Origin: Treponema sp.
Lineage (GTDB): Bacteria; Spirochaetota; Spirochaetia; Treponematales; Breznakiellaceae
Assembly (NCBI GenBank): GCA_031268245.1
Contig: JAIRXN010000043.1
Coordinates: 1-7,611, forward strand
Length of the DNA: 7,611 nt
Direction: 5' to 3'
In this document: piece by piece, positions 1-6,398 of the stretch
How the letters are laid out: the number at the start of each line of letters is the position of its first letter
Position numbering within the stretch: position 1 is the stretch's first letter
Notes under the pieces: generated by a model
What the model was told of the DNA's origin: nothing
Databases searched by the model: none
Seen by the model: only the letters and a program-made list of their open reading frames with translations
Translations under genes and position numbers: made by a program

Positions 1-1
1 G

Positions 2-289
2 TATAAAGCCGATCCCGCCGGGAGCCCCTGCATATACAGCGGTGTATGGAAATATTCCCGCCATCCCAATTATATGGGGGAAATTCTTGTCTGGATTGGG
101 CTCTTTATCGCGGGTCTGCAAAACTTCCACCCTTTGAGTCTTCCGGGGGTATTATTGATCATAACCCTATTCATAACCACCAGTATTCCCATGATGGAAA
201 AACACCTGCTTGCCCGGACATCCTCATACCGCGACTACCAGCGGAATGTCCCTATGCTCCTCCCCTTTCCCCCGTATCGCCGCCGGTAA
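2..289 (+). CDS. DUF1295 family (steroid 5-alpha-reductase/ICMT-like) membrane protein, C-terminal part
   Basis: This gene is cut by the left edge of the window; reading from base 2, 95 codons remain before the TAA at 287-289. The first part carries the family hallmark GVWKYSRHPNYMGE, in which the Arg-His-Pro-Asn-Tyr core and the following Gly-Glu match the C-terminal signature of DUF1295 proteins and the wider isoprenylcysteine methyltransferase / steroid 5-alpha-reductase fold. Two hydrophobic stretches follow (ILVWIGLFIAGL and PGVLLIITLFITTSI), then a basic tail with the usual pattern of Met-Glu, a Tyr-x-x-Tyr-x-x-x-Val-Pro segment and a Pro-rich end. Full-length members are usually about 250-270 residues, so roughly the last third is seen. 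The family is an integral membrane protein of the cytoplasmic membrane; the substrate of bacterial members is mostly unknown. The family call is fairly sure; no enzymatic activity is claimed. Confidence 0.82.
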   Translation, partial: YKADPAGSPCIYSGVWKYSRHPNYMGEILVWIGLFIAGLQNFHPLSLPGVLLIITLFITTSIPMMEKHLLARTSSYRDYQRNVPMLLPFPPYRRR

Positions 290-327
290 AACCATGAAGA
301 ACCCAACCGGGTTGTTGAACAAGTCCA

Positions 328-355
328 TTGACGAATCCCATTCCTCTGTTATATT
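328..355 (+). promoter_or_regulatory. Predicted sigma-70-type promoter for the ABC ATPase
   Basis: A -35 element TTGACG (328-333) is followed after 16 bases by a -10 element TATATT (350-355). Transcription would start near 361-363, about 22 bases before a small leader ORF (385) and about 70 bases before the ATPase start. It lies in the only gap between the DUF1295 stop and the ATPase, so the ATPase is probably transcribed on its own. A short hairpin AACCC/GGGTT (300-313) just upstream could weakly end the preceding transcript but has no T run. Confidence 0.55.
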
Positions 356-384
356 ATTATCCCCATCAAAGTAGTAGGATAATT

Positions 385-434
385 ATGAACAGTGCCGATA
401 CCCGGGGAACCGGAGCCGGCAGGGGGTTTACCCT

Positions 435-438
<4 letters not shown>
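385..438 (+). CDS. Possible 17-aa leader peptide overlapping the ABC ATPase start
   Basis: A short ORF encodes MNSADTRGTGAGRGFTL. It starts at the first ATG after the predicted promoter and has an AGGAT box 4 bases before it. Its TGA stop (436-438) overlaps the ATG of the ABC ATPase (435-437) in the ATGA arrangement typical of translational coupling. The peptide is too short for a domain and has no run of one amino acid that would suggest classical attenuation. It could be a coupling leader, a remnant of a lost upstream gene, or chance. Position and overlap are seen directly; expression is inference. Confidence 0.3.
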
Positions 439-1343
<905 letters not shown>

Positions 1344-1344
1344 T

Positions 1345-1379
1345 GTCTATCCACAAAGTCGGTTACTTTGTGGATAGAC
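1345..1379. repeat. Perfect 15-bp hairpin after the ABC ATPase stop
   Basis: The arm GTCTATCCACAAAGT (1345-1359) and its exact reverse complement (1365-1379) flank a 5-base loop (cggtt). It begins one base after the ATPase TAG. It is the first of three consecutive palindromes between two convergent genes and may serve as transcript end or 3' stabiliser. No clean T run follows, so it is not a textbook terminator by itself. Confidence 0.75.
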
Positions 1380-1382
1380 TTT

Positions 1383-1410
1383 GCATTTGCATACGCAAAT
1401 GCGGTTTTTA
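1383..1410 (+). terminator. Predicted rho-independent terminator of the ABC ATPase
   Basis: GCATTTGC (1383-1390) pairs with GCAAATGC (1395-1402) around a 4-base loop (atac) and is followed by GGTTTTTA, a short T run on the + strand. It is the middle of three hairpins. The stem is AT-rich, so strength is uncertain. Confidence 0.5.
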
Positions 1411-1416
1411 AGGTAG

Positions 1417-1448
1417 TCTGTCTATAATGTGTCTACATTATAGACAGA
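1417..1448. repeat. Perfect 14-bp hairpin beside the FIST gene stop
   Basis: TCTGTCTATAATGT (1417-1430) and its exact reverse complement (1435-1448) flank the loop gtct. It ends two bases from the stop codon of the convergent FIST gene, so on the - strand it forms the first structure after that gene. It shares the terminal GTCTAT/ATAGAC sequence with the hairpin at 1345-1379, which suggests the two are related palindromes. No T run follows on the - strand. Confidence 0.7.
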
Positions 1449-1450
1449 TT

Positions 1451-2605
1451 CTATATAAGACATGCGGTAAAAGTACAGTTATGAAAACGGTTGATCAGTT
1501 CTCCCTTTTCCGTCTGAACAGGACATATCTCTCCGCCTGAATAGCAGAATTGATACTTTTTTTGCTGCCCTATACATTCCCTTACCTTTTCCATTTCCGC
1601 AGTAGTATTGGCGTCCAGCGCCAGATACCGGGTAAGACAGGCAAACAGGAGGAGTACGGAACCCGTATTTTTTTTCAGAATTTCTTCCAGTGCATCGGCG
1701 GCGGTACGGACTATATCCGCATAGCCGATATCCCCGATGGAAATGGTGGTGTTTTCCGGCACATAACCGCCGCAGACGGCATAACCCTCTTCGGTGATCA
1801 CATAGATTGAACGGGTAACAGGCTTGGTACCATCGTTATAATCGATTATAAAAGGAAAGGAAGAGGTTTCCCAGGCTCCCGATTCCCTCTGAAGTCCAAG
1901 ATCCTTCAGATAGGAGGCGATAGGCATATTGTTTACTTCCATGATGACATTTTTATGTGATTTGGTAATAACGCCCCGTTTTTTCTGGATCTTCTCTTCC
2001 GGAATGGAAGCCGTGAAAAAAGAAGGGTGCAGATCCCCAAAAAGCAGAACAAAGGCCAGCCTGTCTTTGCTGCCTTCTCCATTGAAAATAGTTTCATTTT
2101 TTCTGGGGTTATTTGAGGCGTCAATGGCCAGCGTTCCAAAGAGGGGAATGCCTCCGGAGATCCGGTTAAAGCTCTCCACGATGGCTTCACCGCCCAGGCT
2201 GATAATATAAGGAACAAAAATGAGCGCCATGGCCGGTTTCCCCCTGCCTCCCTCGCCGGCTTTTTTATAGGCTTTTTCTATGGGGCCGTCCTGTTCTTCA
2301 CTTAAAGAAGGGGTAACACCGGCGGAGAAGATTATCTCGTCGCTGGTGAGCACCATAAGGCTCAACATGATTTCGCCCAGTTCCCCGGCCGTGGCGTTTC
2401 CGATAGTGGTACAGCCGATCACGTCAAAGGGCAGGGCTTTACAGAGATTTTGTATTATTTCGGTATTGAGGAATTCAGGGTAGCCGGTCAGTATCCCCAT
2501 GCTGTGGGATTTAAGTTTTCCAAAATCAAGCTGATCAAGCATCTCCTTTACTGCGATTTCTGCATCATCAATTTCAAACGTAAAAGCGTTTTGCGCCTCT
2601 ATCAT
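1451..2605 (-). CDS. Stand-alone FIST-domain (FIST_N + FIST_C) protein
   Basis: FIST domains are ligand-sensing modules thought to bind small molecules; one FIST family (NosP) binds haem and senses nitric oxide. Here the 384-residue protein is almost only FIST: the N-terminal half contains VIGCTTIGNAT (about 63-72), a common FIST_N landmark, and GGIPLFGTLAID (151-162). The C-terminal half ends with FCYSGGEICPVQTEKGELIN (353-372) and a final FHNCTFTACLI, the typical FIST_C end. No signal peptide, kinase, GGDEF or methyl-accepting domain is attached, so it is probably a cytoplasmic sensor or adaptor working with a separate partner. The start at 2605 is chosen because AGGGAGGT lies just before it; a longer reading to 2671 would run into a terminator. 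No partner gene is adjacent: groEL lies upstream and an ABC ATPase converges. The ligand is unknown. Confidence 0.85.
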   Translation of the reverse strand: MIEAQNAFTFEIDDAEIAVKEMLDQLDFGKLKSHSMGILTGYPEFLNTEIIQNLCKALPFDVIGCTTIGNATAGELGEIMLSLMVLTSDEIIFSAGVTPSLSEEQDGPIEKAYKKAGEGGRGKPAMALIFVPYIISLGGEAIVESFNRISGGIPLFGTLAIDASNNPRKNETIFNGEGSKDRLAFVLLFGDLHPSFFTASIPEEKIQKKRGVITKSHKNVIMEVNNMPIASYLKDLGLQRESGAWETSSFPFIIDYNDGTKPVTRSIYVITEEGYAVCGGYVPENTTISIGDIGYADIVRTAADALEEILKKNTGSVLLLFACLTRYLALDANTTAEMEKVRECIGQQKKYQFCYSGGEICPVQTEKGELINRFHNCTFTACLI

Positions 2606-2637
2606 GATACCTCCCTGCATGCTTAAACTACAATAGA

Positions 2638-2666
2638 AGTATACATGAAGATTCCTATGTTTACTA
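2638..2666 (-). promoter_or_regulatory. Possible promoter of the FIST gene
   Basis: Read on the - strand, TATACT (2643-2638) is a good -10 box. The hexamer TAGTAA (2666-2661) sits 17 bases upstream in the -35 position but matches consensus poorly. Transcription would start near 2631, giving a leader of about 25 bases with the strong AGGGAGGT ribosome site. It lies directly after the groEL terminator, consistent with independent transcription. Confidence 0.4.
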
Positions 2667-2669
2667 GAC

Positions 2670-2703
2670 AAAAAAAGCCTGAACGCATAGCGCCAGGCTT
2701 TTT
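2670..2703 (-). terminator. Rho-independent terminator of groEL (bidirectional form)
   Basis: AAAAAGCCTG (2672-2681) pairs with CAGGCTTTTT (2694-2703) around a 12-base loop. Read on the - strand the stem is followed by a run of seven T, so it should end the groEL transcript. It also insulates the FIST gene. It has T-rich flanks on both strands. Confidence 0.75.
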
Positions 2704-2716
2704 CCGGTTACAGCAT

Positions 2717-2848
2717 TGCGCGTAAAGCGCACAATACACACGGGAGAAATGAAAGCCGCTCTGCGGCTTTCATTTAAAAAACGCGGTTTTACAGCCCGTA
2801 GGGCGAAAAACCGCAAGAGCTTCTGCAAAACTTGCTCAGGTTTTGCAG
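2717..2848 (-). repeat. Cluster of four hairpins in the groEL 3' untranslated region
   Basis: Between the groEL stop and its terminator lie: CTGCAAAAC/GTTTTGCAG (2823-2831 with 2840-2848); a nested hairpin with outer GCGGTTTT/AAAACCGC (2783-2790 with 2807-2814) and inner GCCC/GGGC (2794-2797 with 2801-2804); a perfect 13-bp stem with a 3-base loop (2747-2759 with 2763-2775); and a small TGCGC/GCGCA stem (2717-2721 with 2727-2731). No gene is seen on either strand. The nested pair, with complementary bases on both sides, resembles REP/BIME-like palindromic repeats or an RNA-stabilising 3' end. Confidence 0.65.
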
Positions 2849-2853
2849 GAAAC

Positions 2854-4500
2854 TCAGTAGTCCATTCCTCCCATTCCTCCCATTCCGCCGCCGCCGGGCA
2901 TGGGGGGCGGATCTTTCTTCTCGGGAATGTCCGTAACGGCGCACTCGGTAGTGAGAAGGAGGCTGGCAATGGAGGCCGCATTCTGCAGGGCGGTGCGGGT
3001 AACCTTTGCCGGATCGATGATGCCTGCTTTTACCATGTCCACCCATTCCATCTTGGCGGCGTCAAAACCGATGCCCTTCTTTTCATTCCTGGCCTTCTCT
3101 GCAATAACGGCGCCGTCAAGCCCGGCATTCTCCGCGATCTGGCGAATCGGCTCTTCAAGAGCCCGCTTTACAATCTTGAAGCCGACTTTTTCGTCGTCGG
3201 TAAGGTTTGAAACATCGGCCTTGTCCAGGGCGAGAGCCGCCTGAATCAGAGCCAGTTCGCCGCCGGGGACGATCCCTTCGTCAATGGCCGCCCGTGTTGC
3301 AGAAAGAGCGTCTTCCACCCGGTGCTTTTTCTCTTTCAGCTCTACTTCGGTAGCGGCGCCCACGTTGATCACGGCCACACCGCCGGCAAGTTTTGCAAGC
3401 CGTTCCTGAAGTTTTTCCCGGTCATAGTCGGAAGTTGTGTCTTCAATCTGGGCCTTGATCTGGGCGATCCTGTCCTGAATATCCTTCGCCTTGCCGGCGC
3501 CATTGATAATCGTGGTGTTATCCTTGTCGATCTTGATGGTTTTTGCCTTGCCAAGCTGGGAAATTTCGGTATTCTCCAGCTTGAGACCGAGTTCTTCGGA
3601 GATCACCTCTCCTCCGGTAAGAATGGCAATGTCTTCCAGCATGGCCTTGCGGCGGTCGCCGAAACCGGGGGCCTTGACCGCACAGGTCTTGAGAGTGCCC
3701 CGGAGGCTGTTTACTACCAGGGTAGAGAGGGCTTCACCGTCCACATCTTCGGCAATAATCAGGAGGGGCTTGCCGCTCTGGGCAACTTTTTCAAGCAAGG
3801 GCAGCATATCCTTCATGCTGGAGAGTTTCTTGTCATGAATAAGAATGTATACATCTTCGTATACGCTGGTCATGGTATCCCGGTCGGTAACAAAGTAGGC
3901 TGAAATATAGCCCCGGTCAAACTGCATACCTTCCACAAATTCAATAGTGGTGTCCATTGTTTTGGACTCTTCCACGGTGATGACGCCGTCCTTGCCGACC
4001 TTTTCCATGGCATCGGCAATGGTATTGCCGATTTCACTGTCGTTATTGGCGGAAACACTTGCCACATGGGAGATCTCTTCCTTGTCCTTGATCTCTTTGG
4101 AATTCTTCTTGATCTCTTCCACGGAAATTTCTACGGCCTTGTCGATACCCCGTTTAAGCTCAATGGGAGTCATGCCCGCGGCTACGGATTTGAGACCTTC
4201 TTTTACCAGGGAGTAGGCCAGAACGGTAGCGGTTGTGGTGCCGTCTCCTGCCACGTCGTTGGTTTTCGTGGCTACTTCTTTGAGAAGCTGGGCGCCCATG
4301 TTTTCATAGGGGTCTGCCAGTTCCACTTCTTTTGCTACGGAAACGCCGTCTTTGGTAACGGTCGGAGCGCCAAATTTCTTGTCCAGAAGGACATTGCGCC
4401 CTTTGGGGCCCAGGGTTACCTTGACCGCCTTTGAAATTTGCTCAACCCCGGCAAGCAACTTGCGCCGGGCTTCTTCATTGAACAGCAACTGTTTAGCCAT
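2854..4500 (-). CDS. groEL: Chaperonin GroEL (Hsp60)
   Basis: GroEL forms the cytoplasmic double-ring chaperonin that folds proteins in an ATP-driven cycle with the GroES lid. The 548-residue length equals that of the E. coli protein. Visible hallmarks are VTLGPKGRNV (28-37), TKDGVSVAKE with Asp51, NDVAGDGTTT with Asp86 (ATP site), and VEDAL with catalytic Asp397. The usual chaperonin signature AAIDEGIVPGG ends here in Gly-Gly-Glu (413-415) rather than Gly-Gly-Gly. The protein ends in the flexible Gly-Met tail (GGGGMGGMGGMDY), preceded by an uncommon DPPPMP. AGAGGAG lies 7 bases before the ATG. It is transcribed alone: no groES is adjacent, rnhA diverges upstream, and a terminator separates the FIST gene. 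No convincing CIRCE heat-shock operator is visible. Identification is certain. Confidence 0.99.
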   Translation of the reverse strand: MAKQLLFNEEARRKLLAGVEQISKAVKVTLGPKGRNVLLDKKFGAPTVTKDGVSVAKEVELADPYENMGAQLLKEVATKTNDVAGDGTTTATVLAYSLVKEGLKSVAAGMTPIELKRGIDKAVEISVEEIKKNSKEIKDKEEISHVASVSANNDSEIGNTIADAMEKVGKDGVITVEESKTMDTTIEFVEGMQFDRGYISAYFVTDRDTMTSVYEDVYILIHDKKLSSMKDMLPLLEKVAQSGKPLLIIAEDVDGEALSTLVVNSLRGTLKTCAVKAPGFGDRRKAMLEDIAILTGGEVISEELGLKLENTEISQLGKAKTIKIDKDNTTIINGAGKAKDIQDRIAQIKAQIEDTTSDYDREKLQERLAKLAGGVAVINVGAATEVELKEKKHRVEDALSATRAAIDEGIVPGGELALIQAALALDKADVSNLTDDEKVGFKIVKRALEEPIRQIAENAGLDGAVIAEKARNEKKGIGFDAAKMEWVDMVKAGIIDPAKVTRTALQNAASIASLLLTTECAVTDIPEKKDPPPMPGGGGMGGMGGMDY

Positions 4501-4534
4501 AACTACTCTCCTCTTGAGTGTATTTTAATAATAG

Positions 4535-4555
4535 TTATCCCGTCCTGCGGGATAA
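4535..4555 (-). promoter_or_regulatory. Stem-loop in the groEL 5' leader
   Basis: TTATCCCG (4535-4542) and CGGGATAA (4548-4555) form a perfect 8-bp inverted repeat with a 5-base loop. It lies between the predicted groEL transcription start (about 4570) and the ribosome site. It could act as an RNA stem or as an operator for a dimeric regulator. It does not match the CIRCE consensus. Confidence 0.5.
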
Positions 4556-4577
4556 GCCCAAAAAAGGACTCCCATAT

Positions 4578-4606
4578 AAAATACTAAATTACGTCCATAA
4601 CGGCAA
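4578..4606 (-). promoter_or_regulatory. Predicted groEL promoter
   Basis: On the - strand TTGCCG (4606-4601) and TATTTT (4583-4578) are separated by 17 bases and point to groEL. The leader would be about 70 bases long and would contain the stem-loop at 4535-4555. The elements are acceptable but not perfect matches to the vegetative consensus. Confidence 0.45.
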
Positions 4607-4666
4607 TACCAAAACGGAGAATTTATGGCATAATCGGTTCAGATTGTCCCAAAACACGGAGGTTTT

Positions 4667-5131
4667 ATGGACGTGGAAATTTATACAGACGGAGGCTGTT
4701 CGGGGAATCCCGGGCCGGGCGGCTGGGCTTATGTAATTACCGGGGAGAAAAAGCTCATCAGGGAAGAGTGGGGAGGGGAAAAAGACACGACCAACAACAG
4801 GATGGAGCTTATGGCAGTCATTTCCGCGCTGGAAAAACTGCCTTACCTGGATCTTGCTATGGAAAAAATCACCCTTTACACGGATTCCCAGTATGTTCAA
4901 AAGGGCATCACCCAGTGGATTCACTCCTGGAAACGGAATAACTGGCGCACCGCAGGAAAGGAACCGGTAAAAAACAGGGAACTCTGGCAGCGCCTGGACG
5001 CTCTTTCGTCCGGCCTTCCCCTGAATTGGGTCTGGGTTAAAGGGCACGCGGGGAATCCCCTCAATGAACATTGTGATGCTCTTACCCAAAAGGCCATAAA
5101 GAGCCTGTCTGAGCCTGTTCCAAAACTCTAG
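4667..5131 (+). CDS. rnhA: Ribonuclease HI
   Basis: RNase HI cuts the RNA strand of RNA-DNA hybrids with Mg2+, removing R-loops and primers in the cytoplasm. The 154-residue length fits the family. The start YTDGGCSGNPGPGGWAYV holds catalytic Asp8; TTNNRMELMAVISAL holds Glu47; LYTDSQYV holds Asp73; and KGHAGNPLNEHCDALT holds the flexible-loop His127 and the fourth acidic residue Asp137, so the DEDD set is complete. The basic, Trp-rich handle (about 84-95, then GKEPVKN), which binds the hybrid, is present. GGAGG (4658-4662) lies 4 bases before the ATG. The gene diverges from groEL and is followed by a hairpin and then a new promoter, so it seems monocistronic. No clear promoter is seen just upstream of it. 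Confidence 0.97.
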   Translation: MDVEIYTDGGCSGNPGPGGWAYVITGEKKLIREEWGGEKDTTNNRMELMAVISALEKLPYLDLAMEKITLYTDSQYVQKGITQWIHSWKRNNWRTAGKEPVKNRELWQRLDALSSGLPLNWVWVKGHAGNPLNEHCDALTQKAIKSLSEPVPKL

Positions 5132-5136
5132 GGTAA

Positions 5137-5177
5137 CGCTGATTAAATGACGCTAATCAGCGCTTCCCTAACTTTTT
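5137..5177 (+). terminator. Possible terminator of rnhA
   Basis: CGCTGATTA (5137-5145) pairs perfectly with TAATCAGCG (5154-5162) around an 8-base loop, six bases after the rnhA stop. A TTTTT run (5173-5177) follows about 10 bases later, which is farther than in a classical terminator. It separates rnhA from the lipoprotein operon. Confidence 0.45.
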
Positions 5178-5208
5178 GTATAAATTCCTTGTGTCTGCTT
5201 AAGTTAGG
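5167..5208. promoter_or_regulatory. Inverted repeat overlapping the lipoprotein promoter
   Basis: CCTAACTT (5167-5174) and AAGTTAGG (5201-5208) are exact reverse complements 26 bases apart. The right arm lies within the spacer of the predicted promoter 5189-5217 and the left arm just upstream of its -35 box. This is a possible operator, but it could also be an RNA structure of a read-through rnhA transcript. Confidence 0.35.
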
Positions 5209-5217
5209 TAGTATACT
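5189..5217 (+). promoter_or_regulatory. Predicted promoter of the lipoprotein-LysM operon
   Basis: TTGTGT (5189-5194) and TATACT (5212-5217) are separated by exactly 17 bases. Transcription would start near 5224 and give a leader of about 65 bases containing a small AACAG/CTGTT hairpin (5256-5269) and the AAGGAG ribosome site (5277-5282). It is the best vegetative promoter match in the window. Confidence 0.6.
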
Positions 5218-5288
5218 TCTAATAAAGTGAAACCTGAATGGCGATCCGTTGTTTTAACAGCGTTCTGTTCAGATATAAGGAGTAAAAT

Positions 5289-6398
5289 ATGAAACATGTC
5301 AAATTAATGATTCTATTATTGCCGGTTCTTCTCGTGACACTGGCCTGTAAAAGTGCTCCTAAAGTAAGTGAGGAGACGCCTGCCGAAAGTTTGACCGCCC
5401 AACCCCCGGCTCAGCCTCAACCCGCCCGGCCGGATCAGTCCTCTTTGAATGCTCTTGACCAGTCGATAGCGGATCTTGAGCGCCTTCGGCAGTTTGCGCT
5501 TGATATCGAAGGTCCTTCATGGTTTCCCGATCAGTGGAATACCGCGGAAGCTCACTATAATGAGGCTAAAACAAAAACCCAGCGGGATACTCCGGAGCAG
5601 GTTGAGGCGGCCACTGCCGCGAATAATACCGCAGCCGCTTCTTTTCAGGGCCTGATCGATCAAAGCCTTCCGCTTTATGCCCAGGCCCGGGGAGATCAGA
5701 TTATTTCCGTGCGGGAGGCCGCCATTGAGGCGGGCATAATGGATCTTGCCCCCGATTACCTGCTCATGGCGGATATAACCACTCTGGATGCCCTGACGAA
5801 GTATGAAGAGGAAGACTATTACGGGGCTATTGCTTCGGCTTTTCAGGCGGTAGACATGTATGAAATCCTGGAGGACGGCTGCACTGCGTACTATGTCCGG
5901 CAGGAGATTGAAGATCGTGATTTTATCCGTTACGATCCTGATAACTTTGACAGGGCCGATACGGCGGGACTTTCCGCCATTACGGACTATGAAGCGGCGG
6001 ATCTGGAGAGTGCCAAGGAAAAGGCTGAAGAAGCCCATCTTCGGTACAATTTGGCGCTTACTACCGGCTGGCAGTCTTATGCCGCGGAAAAAGGCGCCGC
6101 TTCGGCGGATAAGCGGCAGGAGGCCTTAAAAGCCAAGGCGAATGTGGCTGTCCGGAATGATTTTGAGGCGGCTTCCCGGATCTTTGCCCAGGGGGATTCT
6201 GCCTTTAAGGCGGAAGATTATCCTGCGGCGGCGGATTTCTTTGCCGATGCGGAATCCCGTTTTGTTGTAGTCCGGGGGATTGCAGAACAGAAACGGCAGG
6301 CCGCGGAGAACGCAATCCGGGAGGCCGATGAAAAAATGGCGGAAAGCGATGCCAATGCAGAAAAGGCTGAGGCAATATTAGGAGGAGGCTCATTATGA
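5289..6398 (+). CDS. Predicted lipoprotein with repeated helical (TPR-like) modules
   Basis: The 369-residue protein begins with a lipoprotein signal peptide: two Lys, a hydrophobic core, and VTLAC with the likely lipidated Cys20. The lipobox is relaxed, as is common in spirochaetes. A Pro/Gln/Ala-rich linker (about 30-50) follows. The rest is Ala-, Glu- and Asp-rich and looks all-helical. A module of about 40 residues recurs: residues 154-194 and 216-256 align without gaps, sharing a Pro-Asp start, Ala-Asp, Tyr-Glu, Asp, three spaced Ala and a Tyr. Weaker copies lie near 79-120 and 291-325. The end (about 330-362) is a charged, Ala-rich likely coiled coil. AAGGAG lies 6 bases before the ATG. 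The stop overlaps the start of the LysM gene as ATGA, so the two are probably made together. It resembles TPR/DUF4398-type periplasmic lipoproteins, but no named family is recognised; a scaffold role in the envelope is inference. Confidence 0.8.
   Translation: MKHVKLMILLLPVLLVTLACKSAPKVSEETPAESLTAQPPAQPQPARPDQSSLNALDQSIADLERLRQFALDIEGPSWFPDQWNTAEAHYNEAKTKTQRDTPEQVEAATAANNTAAASFQGLIDQSLPLYAQARGDQIISVREAAIEAGIMDLAPDYLLMADITTLDALTKYEEEDYYGAIASAFQAVDMYEILEDGCTAYYVRQEIEDRDFIRYDPDNFDRADTAGLSAITDYEAADLESAKEKAEEAHLRYNLALTTGWQSYAAEKGAASADKRQEALKAKANVAVRNDFEAASRIFAQGDSAFKAEDYPAAADFFADAESRFVVVRGIAEQKRQAAENAIREADEKMAESDANAEKAEAILGGGSL

Noticed and set aside
46..297. An 83-codon + strand frame starting at 46
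   Set aside because: It overlaps the DUF1295 C-terminus in another frame, and only the latter matches a known family.
2606..2671. A 22-codon N-terminal extension of the FIST protein to an ATG at 2671
   Set aside because: The longer start lies at the groEL terminator and has no ribosome site; the ATG at 2605 has AGGAGGT-like spacing and matches the expected domain start.
3322..3903. A 193-codon + strand frame opposite groEL
   Set aside because: It is antisense to a certain groEL gene and has no recognisable motif; a shadow of the codon pattern explains it.
4501..4530. A CIRCE-like half site (ACACTC on the - strand) before groEL
   Set aside because: The second half at the required 9-base spacing does not match the consensus.
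4607..4634. A promoter for rnhA with CATAAT (4629-4634) as -10
   Set aside because: No acceptable -35 hexamer at 16-18 bases upstream, so it was not listed.
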